From NCBI GenBank assembly GCA_033398695.1, contig CM065811.1, forward strand, positions 116,979,501 to 117,043,500: a stretch of 64,000 nt of DNA. The letters run 5' to 3'. Below, in pieces: positions 21,790 through 33,600 of the stretch. The number at the start of each line of letters is the position of its first letter. Within the stretch, counting starts at the first letter, position 1. Source of the DNA: Orobanche coerulescens (taxonomy: Eukaryota > Streptophyta > Magnoliopsida > Lamiales > Orobanchaceae). Position numbers and translations under genes: made by a program. Below the pieces are notes generated by a model, which was given only the letters and a program-made list of their open reading frames with translations, searched no databases and was not told the origin of the DNA.

Positions 21790-24207
21790 ATGCAGAAACT
21801 CCTTCATTCTCCAGTCTTCCGATCAATCAAACCCCAACATTTCACTCCAACATCCACCTATACTTCAATTACAGACAGTTCCCTCAGCAATTTCATCGTT
21901 TCCAATGAAGTCCTCGCCCTTATCAACTCTGTGCACCCCGTTGTACCCTCCCTCGAAAAATTGATTCCTTTTCTCAATCGCGAAATCGTGATTTCAGTCC
22001 TTAAGTCTCAGGCCGAGTTGAAGAAAGACCCTCGAATCAGTTTTCGATTTTTCATCTGTGCTTCTGGGGAAAGGCGACTACTAAGTGGGGTTTTGTATAA
22101 TTTGATGGTTGACGTGTTTTTGTGCGGTGACGGGAATCCATTTGATTTGTACTGGAGCGTTCTTGATGAATTGAGGAATGAAAAGCTGTACATTTCTCCT
22201 GATGCATTTGTCGTGTTGATTTTGGGCTATTGGAGGTTGAAAAAGGCAGAACAGGCTGTGGAAACGTTTGGCAGGATGAAGGATTACGAGTGCAGACCAA
22301 ATTTAGCTGCTTGTAATGTTATATTGAATGTTTTAGTCAAGAAAGGCGTGATTTTGTTGGCATTGGCAGTTTATAACATGATGTTGAAGTTAAATTATCA
22401 AATCCAGTGTGATACATTCAACATTTTGATCGACGGATTGTGTAAGAGTGGGATGACTCAGGATGCGCTCCAACTGTTCGATGAAATGACTGAGAGAGGG
22501 ATCTTGCCAAGTGTTATTACATACACAGTGATTATATCAGGTTTGTGCAAAGCAAAGAGGACGCACGATGCGCATAAGCTATTTAGTTTAATGAAGAATA
22601 GCGGATGTAAACCGGACCCCGCTTCACACAATGCTTTGCTTGATGGGTTCTGTAAGTGTGGCCAGATTGACGAGGCCTTCTCGCTTTTCAAGTCATTTCG
22701 AGATGATGGGTACAATGTTGGTATACGAGGGTTTAGTTGCATGATCGATGGTTTGATAAGAACCAAGAGGATTAGTGATGCAGAAAATTGTTTTCAAAAC
22801 GTTTGTGATGTTGGTCTAGTACCTGATCTCATCTTGTGTACGATTATGATCCGTGGGTTATGTGAGTCCAGACGGGTGAAAGATGCCATGAGTATGTTCA
22901 GGGATATGATTGGAAAAGGTATTGTGCCTGATACTCGATGTTATAATGTGTTAATCAAAGGATTCTGTGATGTAGGGCTATTGGACGAAGCTCAATCTCT
23001 CAAACTAGAGATTTCCCAGCATGATCAGTTCCCTAACACCTGCACTTACACTATTCTTATTTGTGGTTTGTGCAGGAATGGTCTGCTGGGGGAGGCTCAA
23101 CATATTTTCAGTGACATGGAAAATCATGGTTGTTCTCCATCTGCCGTGACATTTAATGCCCTAATCAATGGTCTATGCAAGGCTGATAAGCTTGACGAGG
23201 CTCACCTAATGCTCTACAAAATGGAAATTGGAAAAAATCCATCATTGTTTCTCAGGCTTTCTCAAAGCACCAATCCTGTCCTTGATAGTGTGAGTCTACA
23301 AAAAATGGTCGGAAGCTTGGTTGACTCTGGGTTAATTCTTAAAGCTTACAAGCTTTTGATGCAGCTCGTTGATAGTGGGGTCGTCCCGAATATCATCACA
23401 TACAACACTTTGATCAATGGCATGTGCAGGACCGGGCAGGTTAATTGTGCTCTTAAGCTCTTTGAGGAGCTTCAACTTAAGGGTCATTTTCCTGATTCCA
23501 TAACATACTCGACCCTCATTGAGGGACTCCAAAGGGTAGGTAGAGAAGGTGATGCATATAAGCTATTTGAACAAATGAATGAAAATGGATGTAAACCTTG
23601 CTCATCTGTGTATAAAACGCTTATGAGTTGGTCTTGCAGAAGGAGAAAGACTTCTCTTGCTTTTAGTCTTTGGTTGAAGTACCTAAGTAGTCTATCTGGC
23701 CGTGAGGGTGATGCTTTAAAATTGACTGAAGAACTTTTTCAAAGAGGTGATTTGGAGAAGGCTTTGAGAAGCTTGCTAGAAATGGAAAGCAAGTTGGCTG
23801 ACTTTGATTCGTCTCCTTATAGCATTTGGCTTGTTGGGCTTTGTCAGGCTAACAGAGTCGAGGAGGCTTTGAAGACATTTTCTATTCTTCAGGAGTTCAA
23901 TGTTATTGTGTCTGCCCCTGGGTGTGTAAATTTGATCAATGCTCTTTGCTCCAGAGGAAATCTCAACGAAGCAGTTGATATTTTTCTTTACACCATGGAG
24001 AAAGGCTACCGATTAATGCCTCGAGTCTGTAACAGCTTACTGCAAGCTCTATTCGATTCAAAAAATAACGCCGTACTTGCGGTTGGGCTTCTTGACAAAA
24101 TGAAATATGTGGGTTATGACTTAAGTTCTTATCTTCATCATAGAACAAAGTCTCTTATACACCATCACTACGGTGTGCGGAAGATGGAGAATGTGTTGGC
24201 CCTTTAA
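21790..24207 (+). CDS. P-class pentatricopeptide repeat protein
   Basis: An intact intronless ORF of 805 residues starting ATG (MQKLLHSPVFRS). The N-terminal about 40 residues are rich in Ser/Thr/His with few acidic residues, consistent with an organelle transit peptide. From about residue 135 to 770 it is an array of roughly 14 recognisable 35-residue PPR motifs, for example DTFNILIDGLCKSGMTQDAL, CTYTILICGLCRNGLLGEA and ITYNTLINGMCRTGQVNCAL. There is no E, DYW or SMR domain, so it is P class. Such proteins bind specific organelle RNAs for stability, splicing or translation. Overall layout, including the FRFFICAS block before the repeats, resembles Arabidopsis At1g79540 from memory; that orthology is unverified. 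The start is supported by being the first ATG and by the transit-like N-terminus. Confidence 0.93.
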   Translation: MQKLLHSPVFRSIKPQHFTPTSTYTSITDSSLSNFIVSNEVLALINSVHPVVPSLEKLIPFLNREIVISVLKSQAELKKDPRISFRFFICASGERRLLSGVLYNLMVDVFLCGDGNPFDLYWSVLDELRNEKLYISPDAFVVLILGYWRLKKAEQAVETFGRMKDYECRPNLAACNVILNVLVKKGVILLALAVYNMMLKLNYQIQCDTFNILIDGLCKSGMTQDALQLFDEMTERGILPSVITYTVIISGLCKAKRTHDAHKLFSLMKNSGCKPDPASHNALLDGFCKCGQIDEAFSLFKSFRDDGYNVGIRGFSCMIDGLIRTKRISDAENCFQNVCDVGLVPDLILCTIMIRGLCESRRVKDAMSMFRDMIGKGIVPDTRCYNVLIKGFCDVGLLDEAQSLKLEISQHDQFPNTCTYTILICGLCRNGLLGEAQHIFSDMENHGCSPSAVTFNALINGLCKADKLDEAHLMLYKMEIGKNPSLFLRLSQSTNPVLDSVSLQKMVGSLVDSGLILKAYKLLMQLVDSGVVPNIITYNTLINGMCRTGQVNCALKLFEELQLKGHFPDSITYSTLIEGLQRVGREGDAYKLFEQMNENGCKPCSSVYKTLMSWSCRRRKTSLAFSLWLKYLSSLSGREGDALKLTEELFQRGDLEKALRSLLEMESKLADFDSSPYSIWLVGLCQANRVEEALKTFSILQEFNVIVSAPGCVNLINALCSRGNLNEAVDIFLYTMEKGYRLMPRVCNSLLQALFDSKNNAVLAVGLLDKMKYVGYDLSSYLHHRTKSLIHHHYGVRKMENVLAL

Positions 24208-24783
24208 TGACTGGATGACCATATAATTTTCTTTTATAAGGAAAGATAGATGTAAAACTTGAGGGTTGTTAGATTAGCTGCTAGCATTTTTCTTGGTTAT
24301 ATAATTTGCTTTTTATGGAGGTGCTTTCGGTCCTCGAAATCATACATTGGTATTTTAGATTTACAATAGGAGTGAGTAGTGAACACATTCATCCTCAGTT
24401 TTGTAACTTTTATACCCAACACTCCCATGTCTTGTAAAGATGAATAAGAGCAGAATTTTGTTGGGACACTTCCAATGTTGATTATGGTACTTGTCAATAC
24501 AGGAAATGCATGTTTTGATGGCTTAGATTTCACAAATGGTAATGGAGGAAGTTGCTGGAGTTCTTTTTGTATATTTCCAATTTGGAAGGTGTTTTTGCCC
24601 CATAAATCCACCCAAATATGTCATTTCAAGTTTATACTGGCGCTCTTAGAACATCTTTATTCATAATACTCCTCAAACCTCCTTTCTTGAATCCCAATGC
24701 GCTAAAATATAAACCTTATTCCTACGTCCACAAACCTTCATTACATAAACCTACATTTCATGGACCCCCAATGTTCCCTACTA
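24208..24783. other. 3' flank of the PPR gene
   Basis: No second gene seen. It probably contains the PPR 3' UTR. Small ORFs here (for example 24475-24666) have no protein-like features. Confidence 0.5.
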
Positions 24784-24957
24784 CAGTAAAACCTCGATAA
24801 ATGAATATGATCGGGACCGATGAAAAATATTCATTTAGCGAAATTATTCATTTATCGAATGAAAATTTGAACATTCTATAAAGAGTTGGGACCGAAAAAA
24901 ATTATTCATTTGGCGAGGTTATTCGTTTATCGAACATTCATTTATCGAGATTTAACT
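24784..24957. mobile_element. Emigrant/Lemi1-type (pogo-like) MITE
   Basis: Left end TA-CAGTAAAACCTCGATAAAT matches the known TIR style of Emigrant/Lemi1 (CAGTAAAACCTC). The right end ATTCATTTATCGAGATTTAACTATA is a decayed inverted copy. Internal ATTCATTTATCGA phrases recur several times on both strands. It is about 174 bp with no coding capacity. Confidence 0.65.
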
Positions 24958-25910
24958 ATATCTTTTTTTATTTTTAAACAAAGTTATATTCATATTTAAA
25001 ATCCATTTATTACACTATTTTAAATTTTTATATATACAATACTTGAAAAATAATAGTGGAACGAAAATCTAATAAATATTATAAAAAAAAAAAAATGGGA
25101 CGAAAAAATAAAAGATAAAAAACTTTATTAGACATCAAAAATTACAAGCATAAGAAAATTAAAATATTACAAATTAATTCAAACCATCTATAGAAATCCA
25201 TCAAAGCATTAGTCCAAGGATCTCGGTTCATTCCAGATATGTGCAACTAAATCATGGCGAAGTTGATGATGGATTTGTCTGTCATGCAATTGTGTTTATT
25301 AATTTTTATTTCAAGTTATATATAATTCGAAAAAATGGACAAAAGTTGAATAAATATTAGACAAAATATTAGATACAAAGATTATTATAAAAATAGACAT
25401 AAAATATTAGACAAAAGAATAGGAATGTGACGAAAATTACCAAAAAAAAAAAAACTTACCAAACATATACAAAAATAAGAAAAAGCAACATAAAGAATTT
25501 AATAAATACTAAAACAATTTAATAATTATATAAATTTATAAATAACATATTTAAGTTTAACTAAAATTAAATTCTTAAAAGAATTGCATAGTTAATTGGG
25601 AGTTGGGTTGTTAAAGATACCCCTTCGTCTACCAAGAGGTTATTCCTTTGATTTAGGCACATGTTTCAAGAAATTAGTTGAATGTGTTGTGATTGGGATA
25701 AGGATTCATCTTTATTGTTGTTTTAAATTGTGTGTGGCATATTTACTAAAAATGAAAAGAGTAAGTTTTTTATTTACGCACCAAAATGACAAAAAAGATA
25801 AGTACTTTGTGGACGGAGGGAGTAGAAAAAAGAGGGTAAAAATAAATGGGGGAAAGAATAAAATAAAGAGAAATCTCAAAAAAATCCCAATATTTTTATT
25901 ACGTCACAAT
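24958..25910. other. AT-rich intergenic DNA with TE scraps
   Basis: The minus strand at 25218-25292 can be read as HHQLRHDLVAHIWNEP, resembling the C-terminus of plant PIF/Harbinger nuclease proteins; it is too short to be certain. At about 25806-25827, CTTTGTGGACGGAGGGAGTA looks like one terminus of a Stowaway/mariner MITE with no partner found. The rest is A/T-rich without genes. Confidence 0.4.
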
Positions 25911-26069
25911 GCAATATTTGTTTGTGAAGGCATTCCCTAGTAGGCTACTACAACATTTAGAAAGCATGCTCAATATTCTGAAGATTTTGCAATATTTTTT
26001 TGTGAAGGCATTCCCTACTAGCTACTACAACATTTAGAAAGCATGCTCACCATTATTCTGAAGATTTTT
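25911..26069. repeat. Tandem repeat, two units of about 78 bp
   Basis: Both units start GCAATATTTG/T and contain GTGAAGGCATTCCCTA and ACTACAACATTTAGAAAGCA. Unit 2 begins at 25989 and has a short insertion (CACC) near its end. Confidence 0.85.
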
Positions 26070-27678
26070 AATGAGTTATAGTCATGTTATATTGAAAACT
26101 ACTGGAGAGATCAATACAAACTCCTCGAGATAAGCATCCAAATGGAGTAGTTGTACTCTTTTTTTCTTGAATGAATTTTTTTTCCCACTTTTTTTGACAA
26201 TGTTTTAGTAAGGCATCATATTGATTCTTAAACTAAAATGATTGATATAAAGGTCAAACAACTTGATATTTTCTAGGGGTGGACACGGTATGAACATCCC
26301 GAGACTAGGAGTGTGCCTATCCTGGTCCTGGTTGGACAAAATGGGCCAGGGTCGGTTGGGATAAGGCCTTGTCCCATTTGGCCCCGGTCAAATCGAGATT
26401 AGGACAACCCGGAAAAGAGCCAATCCAAAATCATGCCGACCAACCATCACAATCGGTCCAAAAACCATGCCAACCTCCGGTTCAAACCTATGCAAACCTT
26501 ATCACAAGCTGTTTTTTTCAACTGGGACAAGCGGGGCAGTCCAGGACAATTTTATGTGTCCCAGACATCTTGTTCCGAGACCGATTCAAGACAAAATTTA
26601 TTCGTCCCAAGTGGTCGAAGACAATTTCAGAACGTGACCGAAACAATCCAAATCTACCAAACAAGGTAAGATTCTACCTACCCCAAATATTCACATTGTT
26701 CAATTTTATTAGCAATATTATATTGCGCATAGTTGTCACAAGCTCCACTACAAACTACCGGCCCATTGAATTTTCTTCAAACTAATTAATAAAGCTTTTA
26801 TTTATGCATTAATTCAATGAGGAGCACAATGACAAGATGGTTGCCACTTTCAAAGTTTTCCCTAATAATATGTACAATACTACCGCTCAAAAGTTTTCTA
26901 TAAATAAAATTTCAATTATTACTAAATAAAATCACAACTCTATTTTTTCACAAGTTTATAACATTATTCATGTTATCCATATCAATCAAAACATGCATAG
27001 ACTTTTTTCTGTCTTTTCTCTAAGAGTTCCAAGTAACTATAAAACCAGTCCTATATACACAAACTTATGTGAGACCTCCGCGGTGGAGGGTGAGACTTTT
27101 TAATCTTCTTTACCAAATATAATCACCATTTTTTGGGTCAAATAGTATGTGTATACAAAGCAATAAAATTGTTTTTGACCTTCAGTAACAAGTAAAGTCG
27201 CACAAAAACTTTAGGATGAAGTGTTAGATAAAGGGTAGTTTTCTCTGCTCACAACAAAAAAAACATATGGGGCTTACAAAATATTACTATCCCTTTGTCA
27301 ATGAGAGTAATAATAACTCTCAAAACACATGAAGAAATCTATGCATTTACACAAGATTACAGTACAGACTACCATCAGGCCTTGACTAAACAAAAGCCAC
27401 CAGCAGCAGTAACTAAAAATCTAATCTCATAAATCAACTGAATTAAAAAAGAAAATCGACTTCCTACCTATAAAAAAAGTCGAGCCCGGCCTACTTTACA
27501 ACGAACCTGGCTGAGCACACATTTTGACAACAGTAACATGATGAACTTCACTTTACCTTTGTAGAAGATCTCTCTGAATTAATGGTTGCCAAACAAATTA
27601 GACAATCCTTTTTTCCAGTCTGCAATAATCTCACTACTCACGCTTCTGGAGAACACCACGCGCATCTGTTGATCTAAA
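26070..27678. other. Intergenic region, including the 3' flank of the PHD gene
   Basis: No gene recognised. 26275-26690 is rich in GGTC/GGACAA/CCCGG phrases and begins TAGGGGTGGACACGG, reminiscent of hAT-type MITE ends, but no second terminus was found. The ORF at 26369-26785 is compositionally unlike protein. The sequence immediately below 27679 should be the 3' UTR of the minus-strand gene. Confidence 0.45.
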
Positions 27679-30600
27679 TTAATGCTTTTGCTTCTGAGAA
27701 ACAAAACGAATTCCTTGTTTCCCGAGTTCAAAGCTCTTGGCCTTCCCATCATCAAAAGCAATGGAAACAACTGATGTACCCTCAAAGACCTCGATTACTG
27801 TTCCCCTATGCCTGGAAGAAAGATAAAGAGAAACTCAACAATGATACACCTCACCAAACTACATTTGCAATAAAAAATTCAGCCAAAGATCAAAAGAATT
27901 ATTATATATACATAAAAAAAAGTGGGGGGCTATCAAAAGTACGCACATTACAAAGGATTCAAAAAAACTTATGCTTGCCTGCGATCAGAAATCATCAAAA
28001 GACGATTCGAATATGAGAATAATCATATCAAGATTCTAATTTCAAGATCCCTATCTTAAGCTTCCAAACACAACCAAAACAAATAAACCCCAAGAAATCT
28101 AGGGGATCATTCCTCCAAAACCCTTCAAATCTCTGTAACAATTTTCTTTTAATCTGTTTCCCCCAGGATAATTACACCCTCAACCCCTACTCGGGGGGTT
28201 TTCTGAAAATTACCAAAAAAAGCCTGGAGGTTTAATTTTGTTTTAAATTTAAGGGGATAACTGCGATATTTCTATAATTGTCGGTGGTGGGGGTTGAAAT
28301 GCTTTTTTTGCTTATGAGCGGGAAAAATGCAAATAAAACCTAAATGAATTTTGGTAGTATCCAAGAACCACCAGGATTTTTAGTAATAAGACCAAAAGCC
28401 TTGTATTTTCTAAGAATTTCTGAAAGGCGAGAAAGAAACTCGCCACGAGTTACTTGATGGCTGATGAATTTCAACTCTCTTTCCGGCAGCATCTTTGCCC
28501 AACTTCTGCAGTATCCAATTAGCATCAGTCAAGTCCCTCATTGTGTTGTCTTCATGCCATTGTGACCCACCATCTTCATCATCTACTGTTGCTCTCCTCC
28601 TTTTCGATCTCTGACCCCTGGTGTAAGTTATTTCTTCCTTCCCAGGAAGCAACAATGAATTCTGAATTCCAGAATTCAAACTACTCGGAACACTTTGGTC
28701 TCCATTATTAGAATTCTTGGGAATTTTAAACTTCAAGGAAGGCTTGCGAGCCCTTGACAAAGCCTGTGAAGCGGAAGGCTTGCTGCTACTATCATCAACC
28801 AAGACACCAGAAATAGACCCATTCTCAGCATCTTTTATTGAAGAATATTTGTTCCGTTTACTGATTGGGATTTCTGATCCGCTTCTTGCATATGCAATGT
28901 CTTCAGCACTTCTTTTACCTAGTACAGGATGTGTGTTCCTTGGAGAAATAGATTCATATCCATCATCAAATTCTCCTCCAGTTAGTTTTGAGCTAGTGTT
29001 AGGGAGTTCTGAACTGGCATTCTTGAGTTTTATCAATTTGAAACCTACACAAAGATTAACAATTTTTAACAAGAGATAAACACAGAATAAGAGCTGAAAC
29101 AAAAATGAAGATGGATAACAGGCAACAGAATTCTAATATTAGTCATGCATTACCTTTTTGGTCACTATATTCAGTTGTGGAGTCATCCCTGTAAACAAAC
29201 TCGTGATGTTTCAGTTGACTGCTGTCTCCAGTACCTAATACATGTAGAAAAGATTATTTTAGTATATCAGGGTTATCATGGTGCCAAGGCGAGACGAGAC
29301 GCTAGCCTACCGCCTAGACGATAATTAGGCGCCACAACAAAAAATACATTTAATTAAAAAGAAAAGAGTAGTATACAATTATCCCAAAGTAAATAACAGT
29401 TAATATAAAGTTAAAATATGTTGTATCGAGAATTTCCAGTTTTAAAAGTAAAAAGGTAAATTATGATTACTTTAGGGTTTGTTGTAAACAATAAAAAGTT
29501 CTTCATTTATTTCATAAACTTTCTAGTAATCTTGTAAATATACATTATATGTAAGGCTCAAATACCCGGTCCGGTGGACCCTTCAATACTATAATGAGCC
29601 GGTCCCGGTCCTGACTTGCTACTCGATAGTGAAATCGGGTATATACCCAGTCCGCCCGGTAAATACCCGTCCATTTCTTAATTGAAGTTAACCCAATACT
29701 AATAGACCAACCCCAACAAACCTAATTATTTAGTGCTTATTGTGCCGAGCTGCCTGCTCGGCTCGAATACCCGGTCCTATGGACCGTCCTTCTCTAATGA
29801 GCCGGTCTCGGTCCTGAGTCTCCTGTCTTGCTACCCGGTTCCTTAACAGGCTCGTCCACCACACCACTAGAAACTATACCTAGCTGGACTGATACGGTGG
29901 TACCCGACTCGGTCCGACCCGTTAACAGCAATAATTATGCCTAATTTGGTCATCCACCACTTATTTTAGGTCATTCACCACCACTTATTAAAATGAAAGC
30001 CCTATATCTAACCCATCTTTTTCTTATACCAGCCGCCTATCTTCTTCCATCTGTCTGTCTCCCTCTCTTGCTTTTCTTCCAGCCCGTCTATCTCCCGCCC
30101 TCGGCCGTCAATAAAGCTGCCCTGTAAAGCTGAACACTGTCCTAACAAATATCTTAAGAGAGAAAATGGTATTTTTTTTTTTTAAAAAAAAATGGGTCCT
30201 GATATGGCGATGAGGTGTCGCCTAACACGCCTAGGAGACGCCCAGACGACTTATCCGCCTTGCTCGATTTCAGACAAGGCAAAGCCTCCTGGCGGATGGG
30301 CTAAACCACCCAGCCGCCAAGGCGTCGGCTAGGCGACGCCGTGATAACCATGTACTACATACTCGTAAAGTTCATGAGAGACGGAATATGTTAAACAATT
30401 TGATTCTCACCACAGCAACTTCAAATTCCAAATTCTGACCAACAAAGTTATTTCACTCGAGTTTTTATATTTCAATAAAGCACAACGCAGAAAGCATACA
30501 TATAACCTGACCACAGTCTACTGATATGTGTACATGAATTTAACTAATTGGTGATTTAAGCACCAACAATACATAGACAAGTTCACTGCTACTTGGCACT

Positions 30601-33600
30601 TAGCAAATCCCAACTGGTCCCGAATAACACCACACAACAACAGACCAGAGCATCCTACTCATACATTAACATCAAGAATTATGCATCAAACTAAAACTTG
30701 CAAGTGCAAACAAAATCAACAAAGACAAACCTTTAATTGAAGTCAACTCTTGCCCTCTTCTAGGTTCGGATCTTGGAGGACTAGTTGCACTTCTACTTCT
30801 CCCACCCAAATGTATAACTAGCTTTGGTCCCTGTGCAGTCTTTGGCACACCGCTACTAATTCCAGTCTCCTCCTTACTAGTCAAGTCACGGGATCTATTA
30901 CTCTTTATTTTAATGGTTCTACATGCCTTGGTTAGGTTGGTTGCTAAAACCTCATCAACATATTTATGTTCAGATACTGCTGCCTCATTTCCTGCAGATA
31001 CGCCTTCTGTCAAACTTCCAGCCATAGGAGATAAGGTAGCAGGTTCACTAGAAAATTGTATTTTATCATTTTTATTATCGCTACTGTTGTCTCCAATTGG
31101 ACCATCAGCATGCCCACTAAAACTCTGGTATGCATCACTTCCACTCATCAGAGATGCTTTGTTCCCCTTTTTCTTGACATACTTCTTTTTTGAAGATTTC
31201 TTTCCAGACTCCTTGTTTTTTCTTGGTGATTTATCATCTAAACCTTTAAGAGAAAACTTCAACGAACGGCTAAATTCATTCTTCACAACAGGCCCACTCT
31301 CTTCATCATCGGAAAAGGGTGATACGTAAAAGATTTCTTCTTGAGTTGGCAAACCAGCCGCTTCCCTCAAGCTTGCTATTAAATCCTTATCAGCTGCATC
31401 TCTACGTCTCCATAGCTCCTGAACAGCCTCGTCAAGATTTCTAACCTGGTAAGAGGACAAGAAATTGAGCGCAAATATAGAAGTCGAGATAACAAGAGGT
31501 AGCATTTGCTTGGAACATATCCCTTTAAACCATGCATCCATAAAAACCCACCTGGCAGCATTCTCCACGACATGTAGGACAAACATATTGAAGATTTCCG
31601 TCAACTTGAAATTGCATGTATTTTACATCACTGAATCAATTACCCAAACAAATAGATAGTTAAATTCCAGAAGAAAAAAGCACCCAACAAAATCAAAAGT
31701 GGTAGACATGTAGGACAAACATATTGAAGATTTCCGTCAACTTGAAATTGCATGTATTTTACATCACTGAATCAATTACCCAAACAAATAGATAGTTAAA
31801 TTCCAGAAGAAAAAAGCACCCAACAAAATCAAAAGTGGTAAGGTGCGATGTGTCTCAGACAAATACTTCAAGGAGGCTAAACAAAAACTAAAAGCTTTAA
31901 TACCATATAGGCACTGAGGAAGATAAGTGATAAGTTAGAAGGAAATTGGTGGACTGCATCATAAAACAAGTCAACTACAGAGCCAAGGGGAAAATAGGTA
32001 TAGCTGTTACTTGGTAAGAATACAACTCCTATAACATGCCAGCCTAGTAGTAGGCTTGAGACTGACAAAGAGCCCCAGAATAGAGATGAAGATGCAGAAT
32101 CATTAATGAACTATAATTACCACAACTATGGTTGAGAATGCCTGGTAAGAGTCCACATCAAGATTAAGAGAGAGAGAATATGTCCTCCCAAAGTCTCAAA
32201 GCTACTTCTCTATTAATGAGGATTTTAATGTCCCAGACATATTCCAGATTTTTTAGATGTAAAAGTCGAGTGTGTTTTAAATGATGGGTCCAAAGTAAAT
32301 TCCAGATTTACAAATTCCAATAAGTAGCCCAAAAAGGTTCACCTTTCTTGCTGTTATCAATGCCTACTCAGATGTCAGATCCTCCACTTTTCTAGCCATC
32401 CTCTGCTTCTCAGTCCACTCCTTTCTTTTTATACATTCTTTGTGGTTTTGTGGCAAACAATGAGTGAATTGGAAATAGTTTATAATGTTTTCATGTCAAA
32501 CTAAGGCTATAGTTAAACCCATAACTAAAGTCCTGAGATTCATTTATTGGATTAGCTAGAGTAGTTTAATCGGATTTAATCACACTACCATATTCCAGCT
32601 ACATTAACTTGAACAGTATTTCAACTATCTTTGGAGTCGAGCGGGGAAAGGATTAATCTAAAATATTTTGCTGCTTAACAGAAACAAAGTTACATGAAAG
32701 AGATCAATAAAAACCTTGCACGCTCTCAGCTTAAATACAAGGTGTACCGCATTCCAACATTTTTTTAATAATAAAAGACATCACTTCTAGGCCATATTAA
32801 TTCTTAATTATATGTAAGATAAATCACGTTTTTTAACTGTTCGAAATAGACATCGACCCATATTGTTGGACAAAAAATCACTTTCTGTATCCAAAGTGAT
32901 AAAAAAGCATAATTTATGCCGCATGACAACACAGTAAGGTAAGATCCAATATGAGAGCTTGAGTTGGAATTCATTTATACAGTGCTTATAACTCAATCAA
33001 GTCCATTTCAATGTAATGTTATTTCTAACATCAATGCCATATAACTAAAATTTCAGCTATTACAGAATATGACGCCAGTTGAAAATAGCATGAAATGACT
33101 CATTCAAAATTTGTGAAGGAATTTCTCCAAAAAGAAAAAAATAGAAAAAAGTTAAAAGGGAGAGGAGCTAGTGAAACCTGATACCGTCACATGGACAATG
33201 AACCCATCGTTGACATATGTCACAGCACACCATGGGAGTTGATTCAGAGTCTCTATAGACCTGCGTTTGTAAGAATAATAATTAAGAAATCAACTTGCAG
33301 TGCTTCAGTAAGTTAGATAATCATCTCGTAAATGTACCCTGAGACAAATAAACCAAATAAATAGACAGCTCACCATTACGTACCTTCAAACAAACGGGGC
33401 AGTAATTTCCCTTCACAAACAATCTTCCGCAAGCATCACAGCAAGTATAGCCCAAAAACCATCTACAGCATTTCACTAAAGGTCACTAAAAGCCGATATT
33501 TTTACCACGGTCAGTCTCTCACCATATTTTTCTTTATTAATTATTCTTTTTTTGGGGAAGTAGTGGGTGGGGGCTGTTTTGTGTGTGTGTGGGGGGGGGG

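Noticed and set aside
26369..26785. 138-residue ORF
   Set aside because: Gln/Pro/Asn-rich text from a repetitive, possibly hAT-derived stretch; no homology and overlapping frames equally open.
27061..27115. CTCCGCGGTGGAG palindrome as a terminator or regulatory hairpin
   Set aside because: Single short hairpin in intergenic DNA with no associated gene end or conserved context.
30913..31329. Plus-strand 138-residue ORF
   Set aside because: Complement of the large PHD-gene exon, whose frame joins zinc-finger exons in phase.
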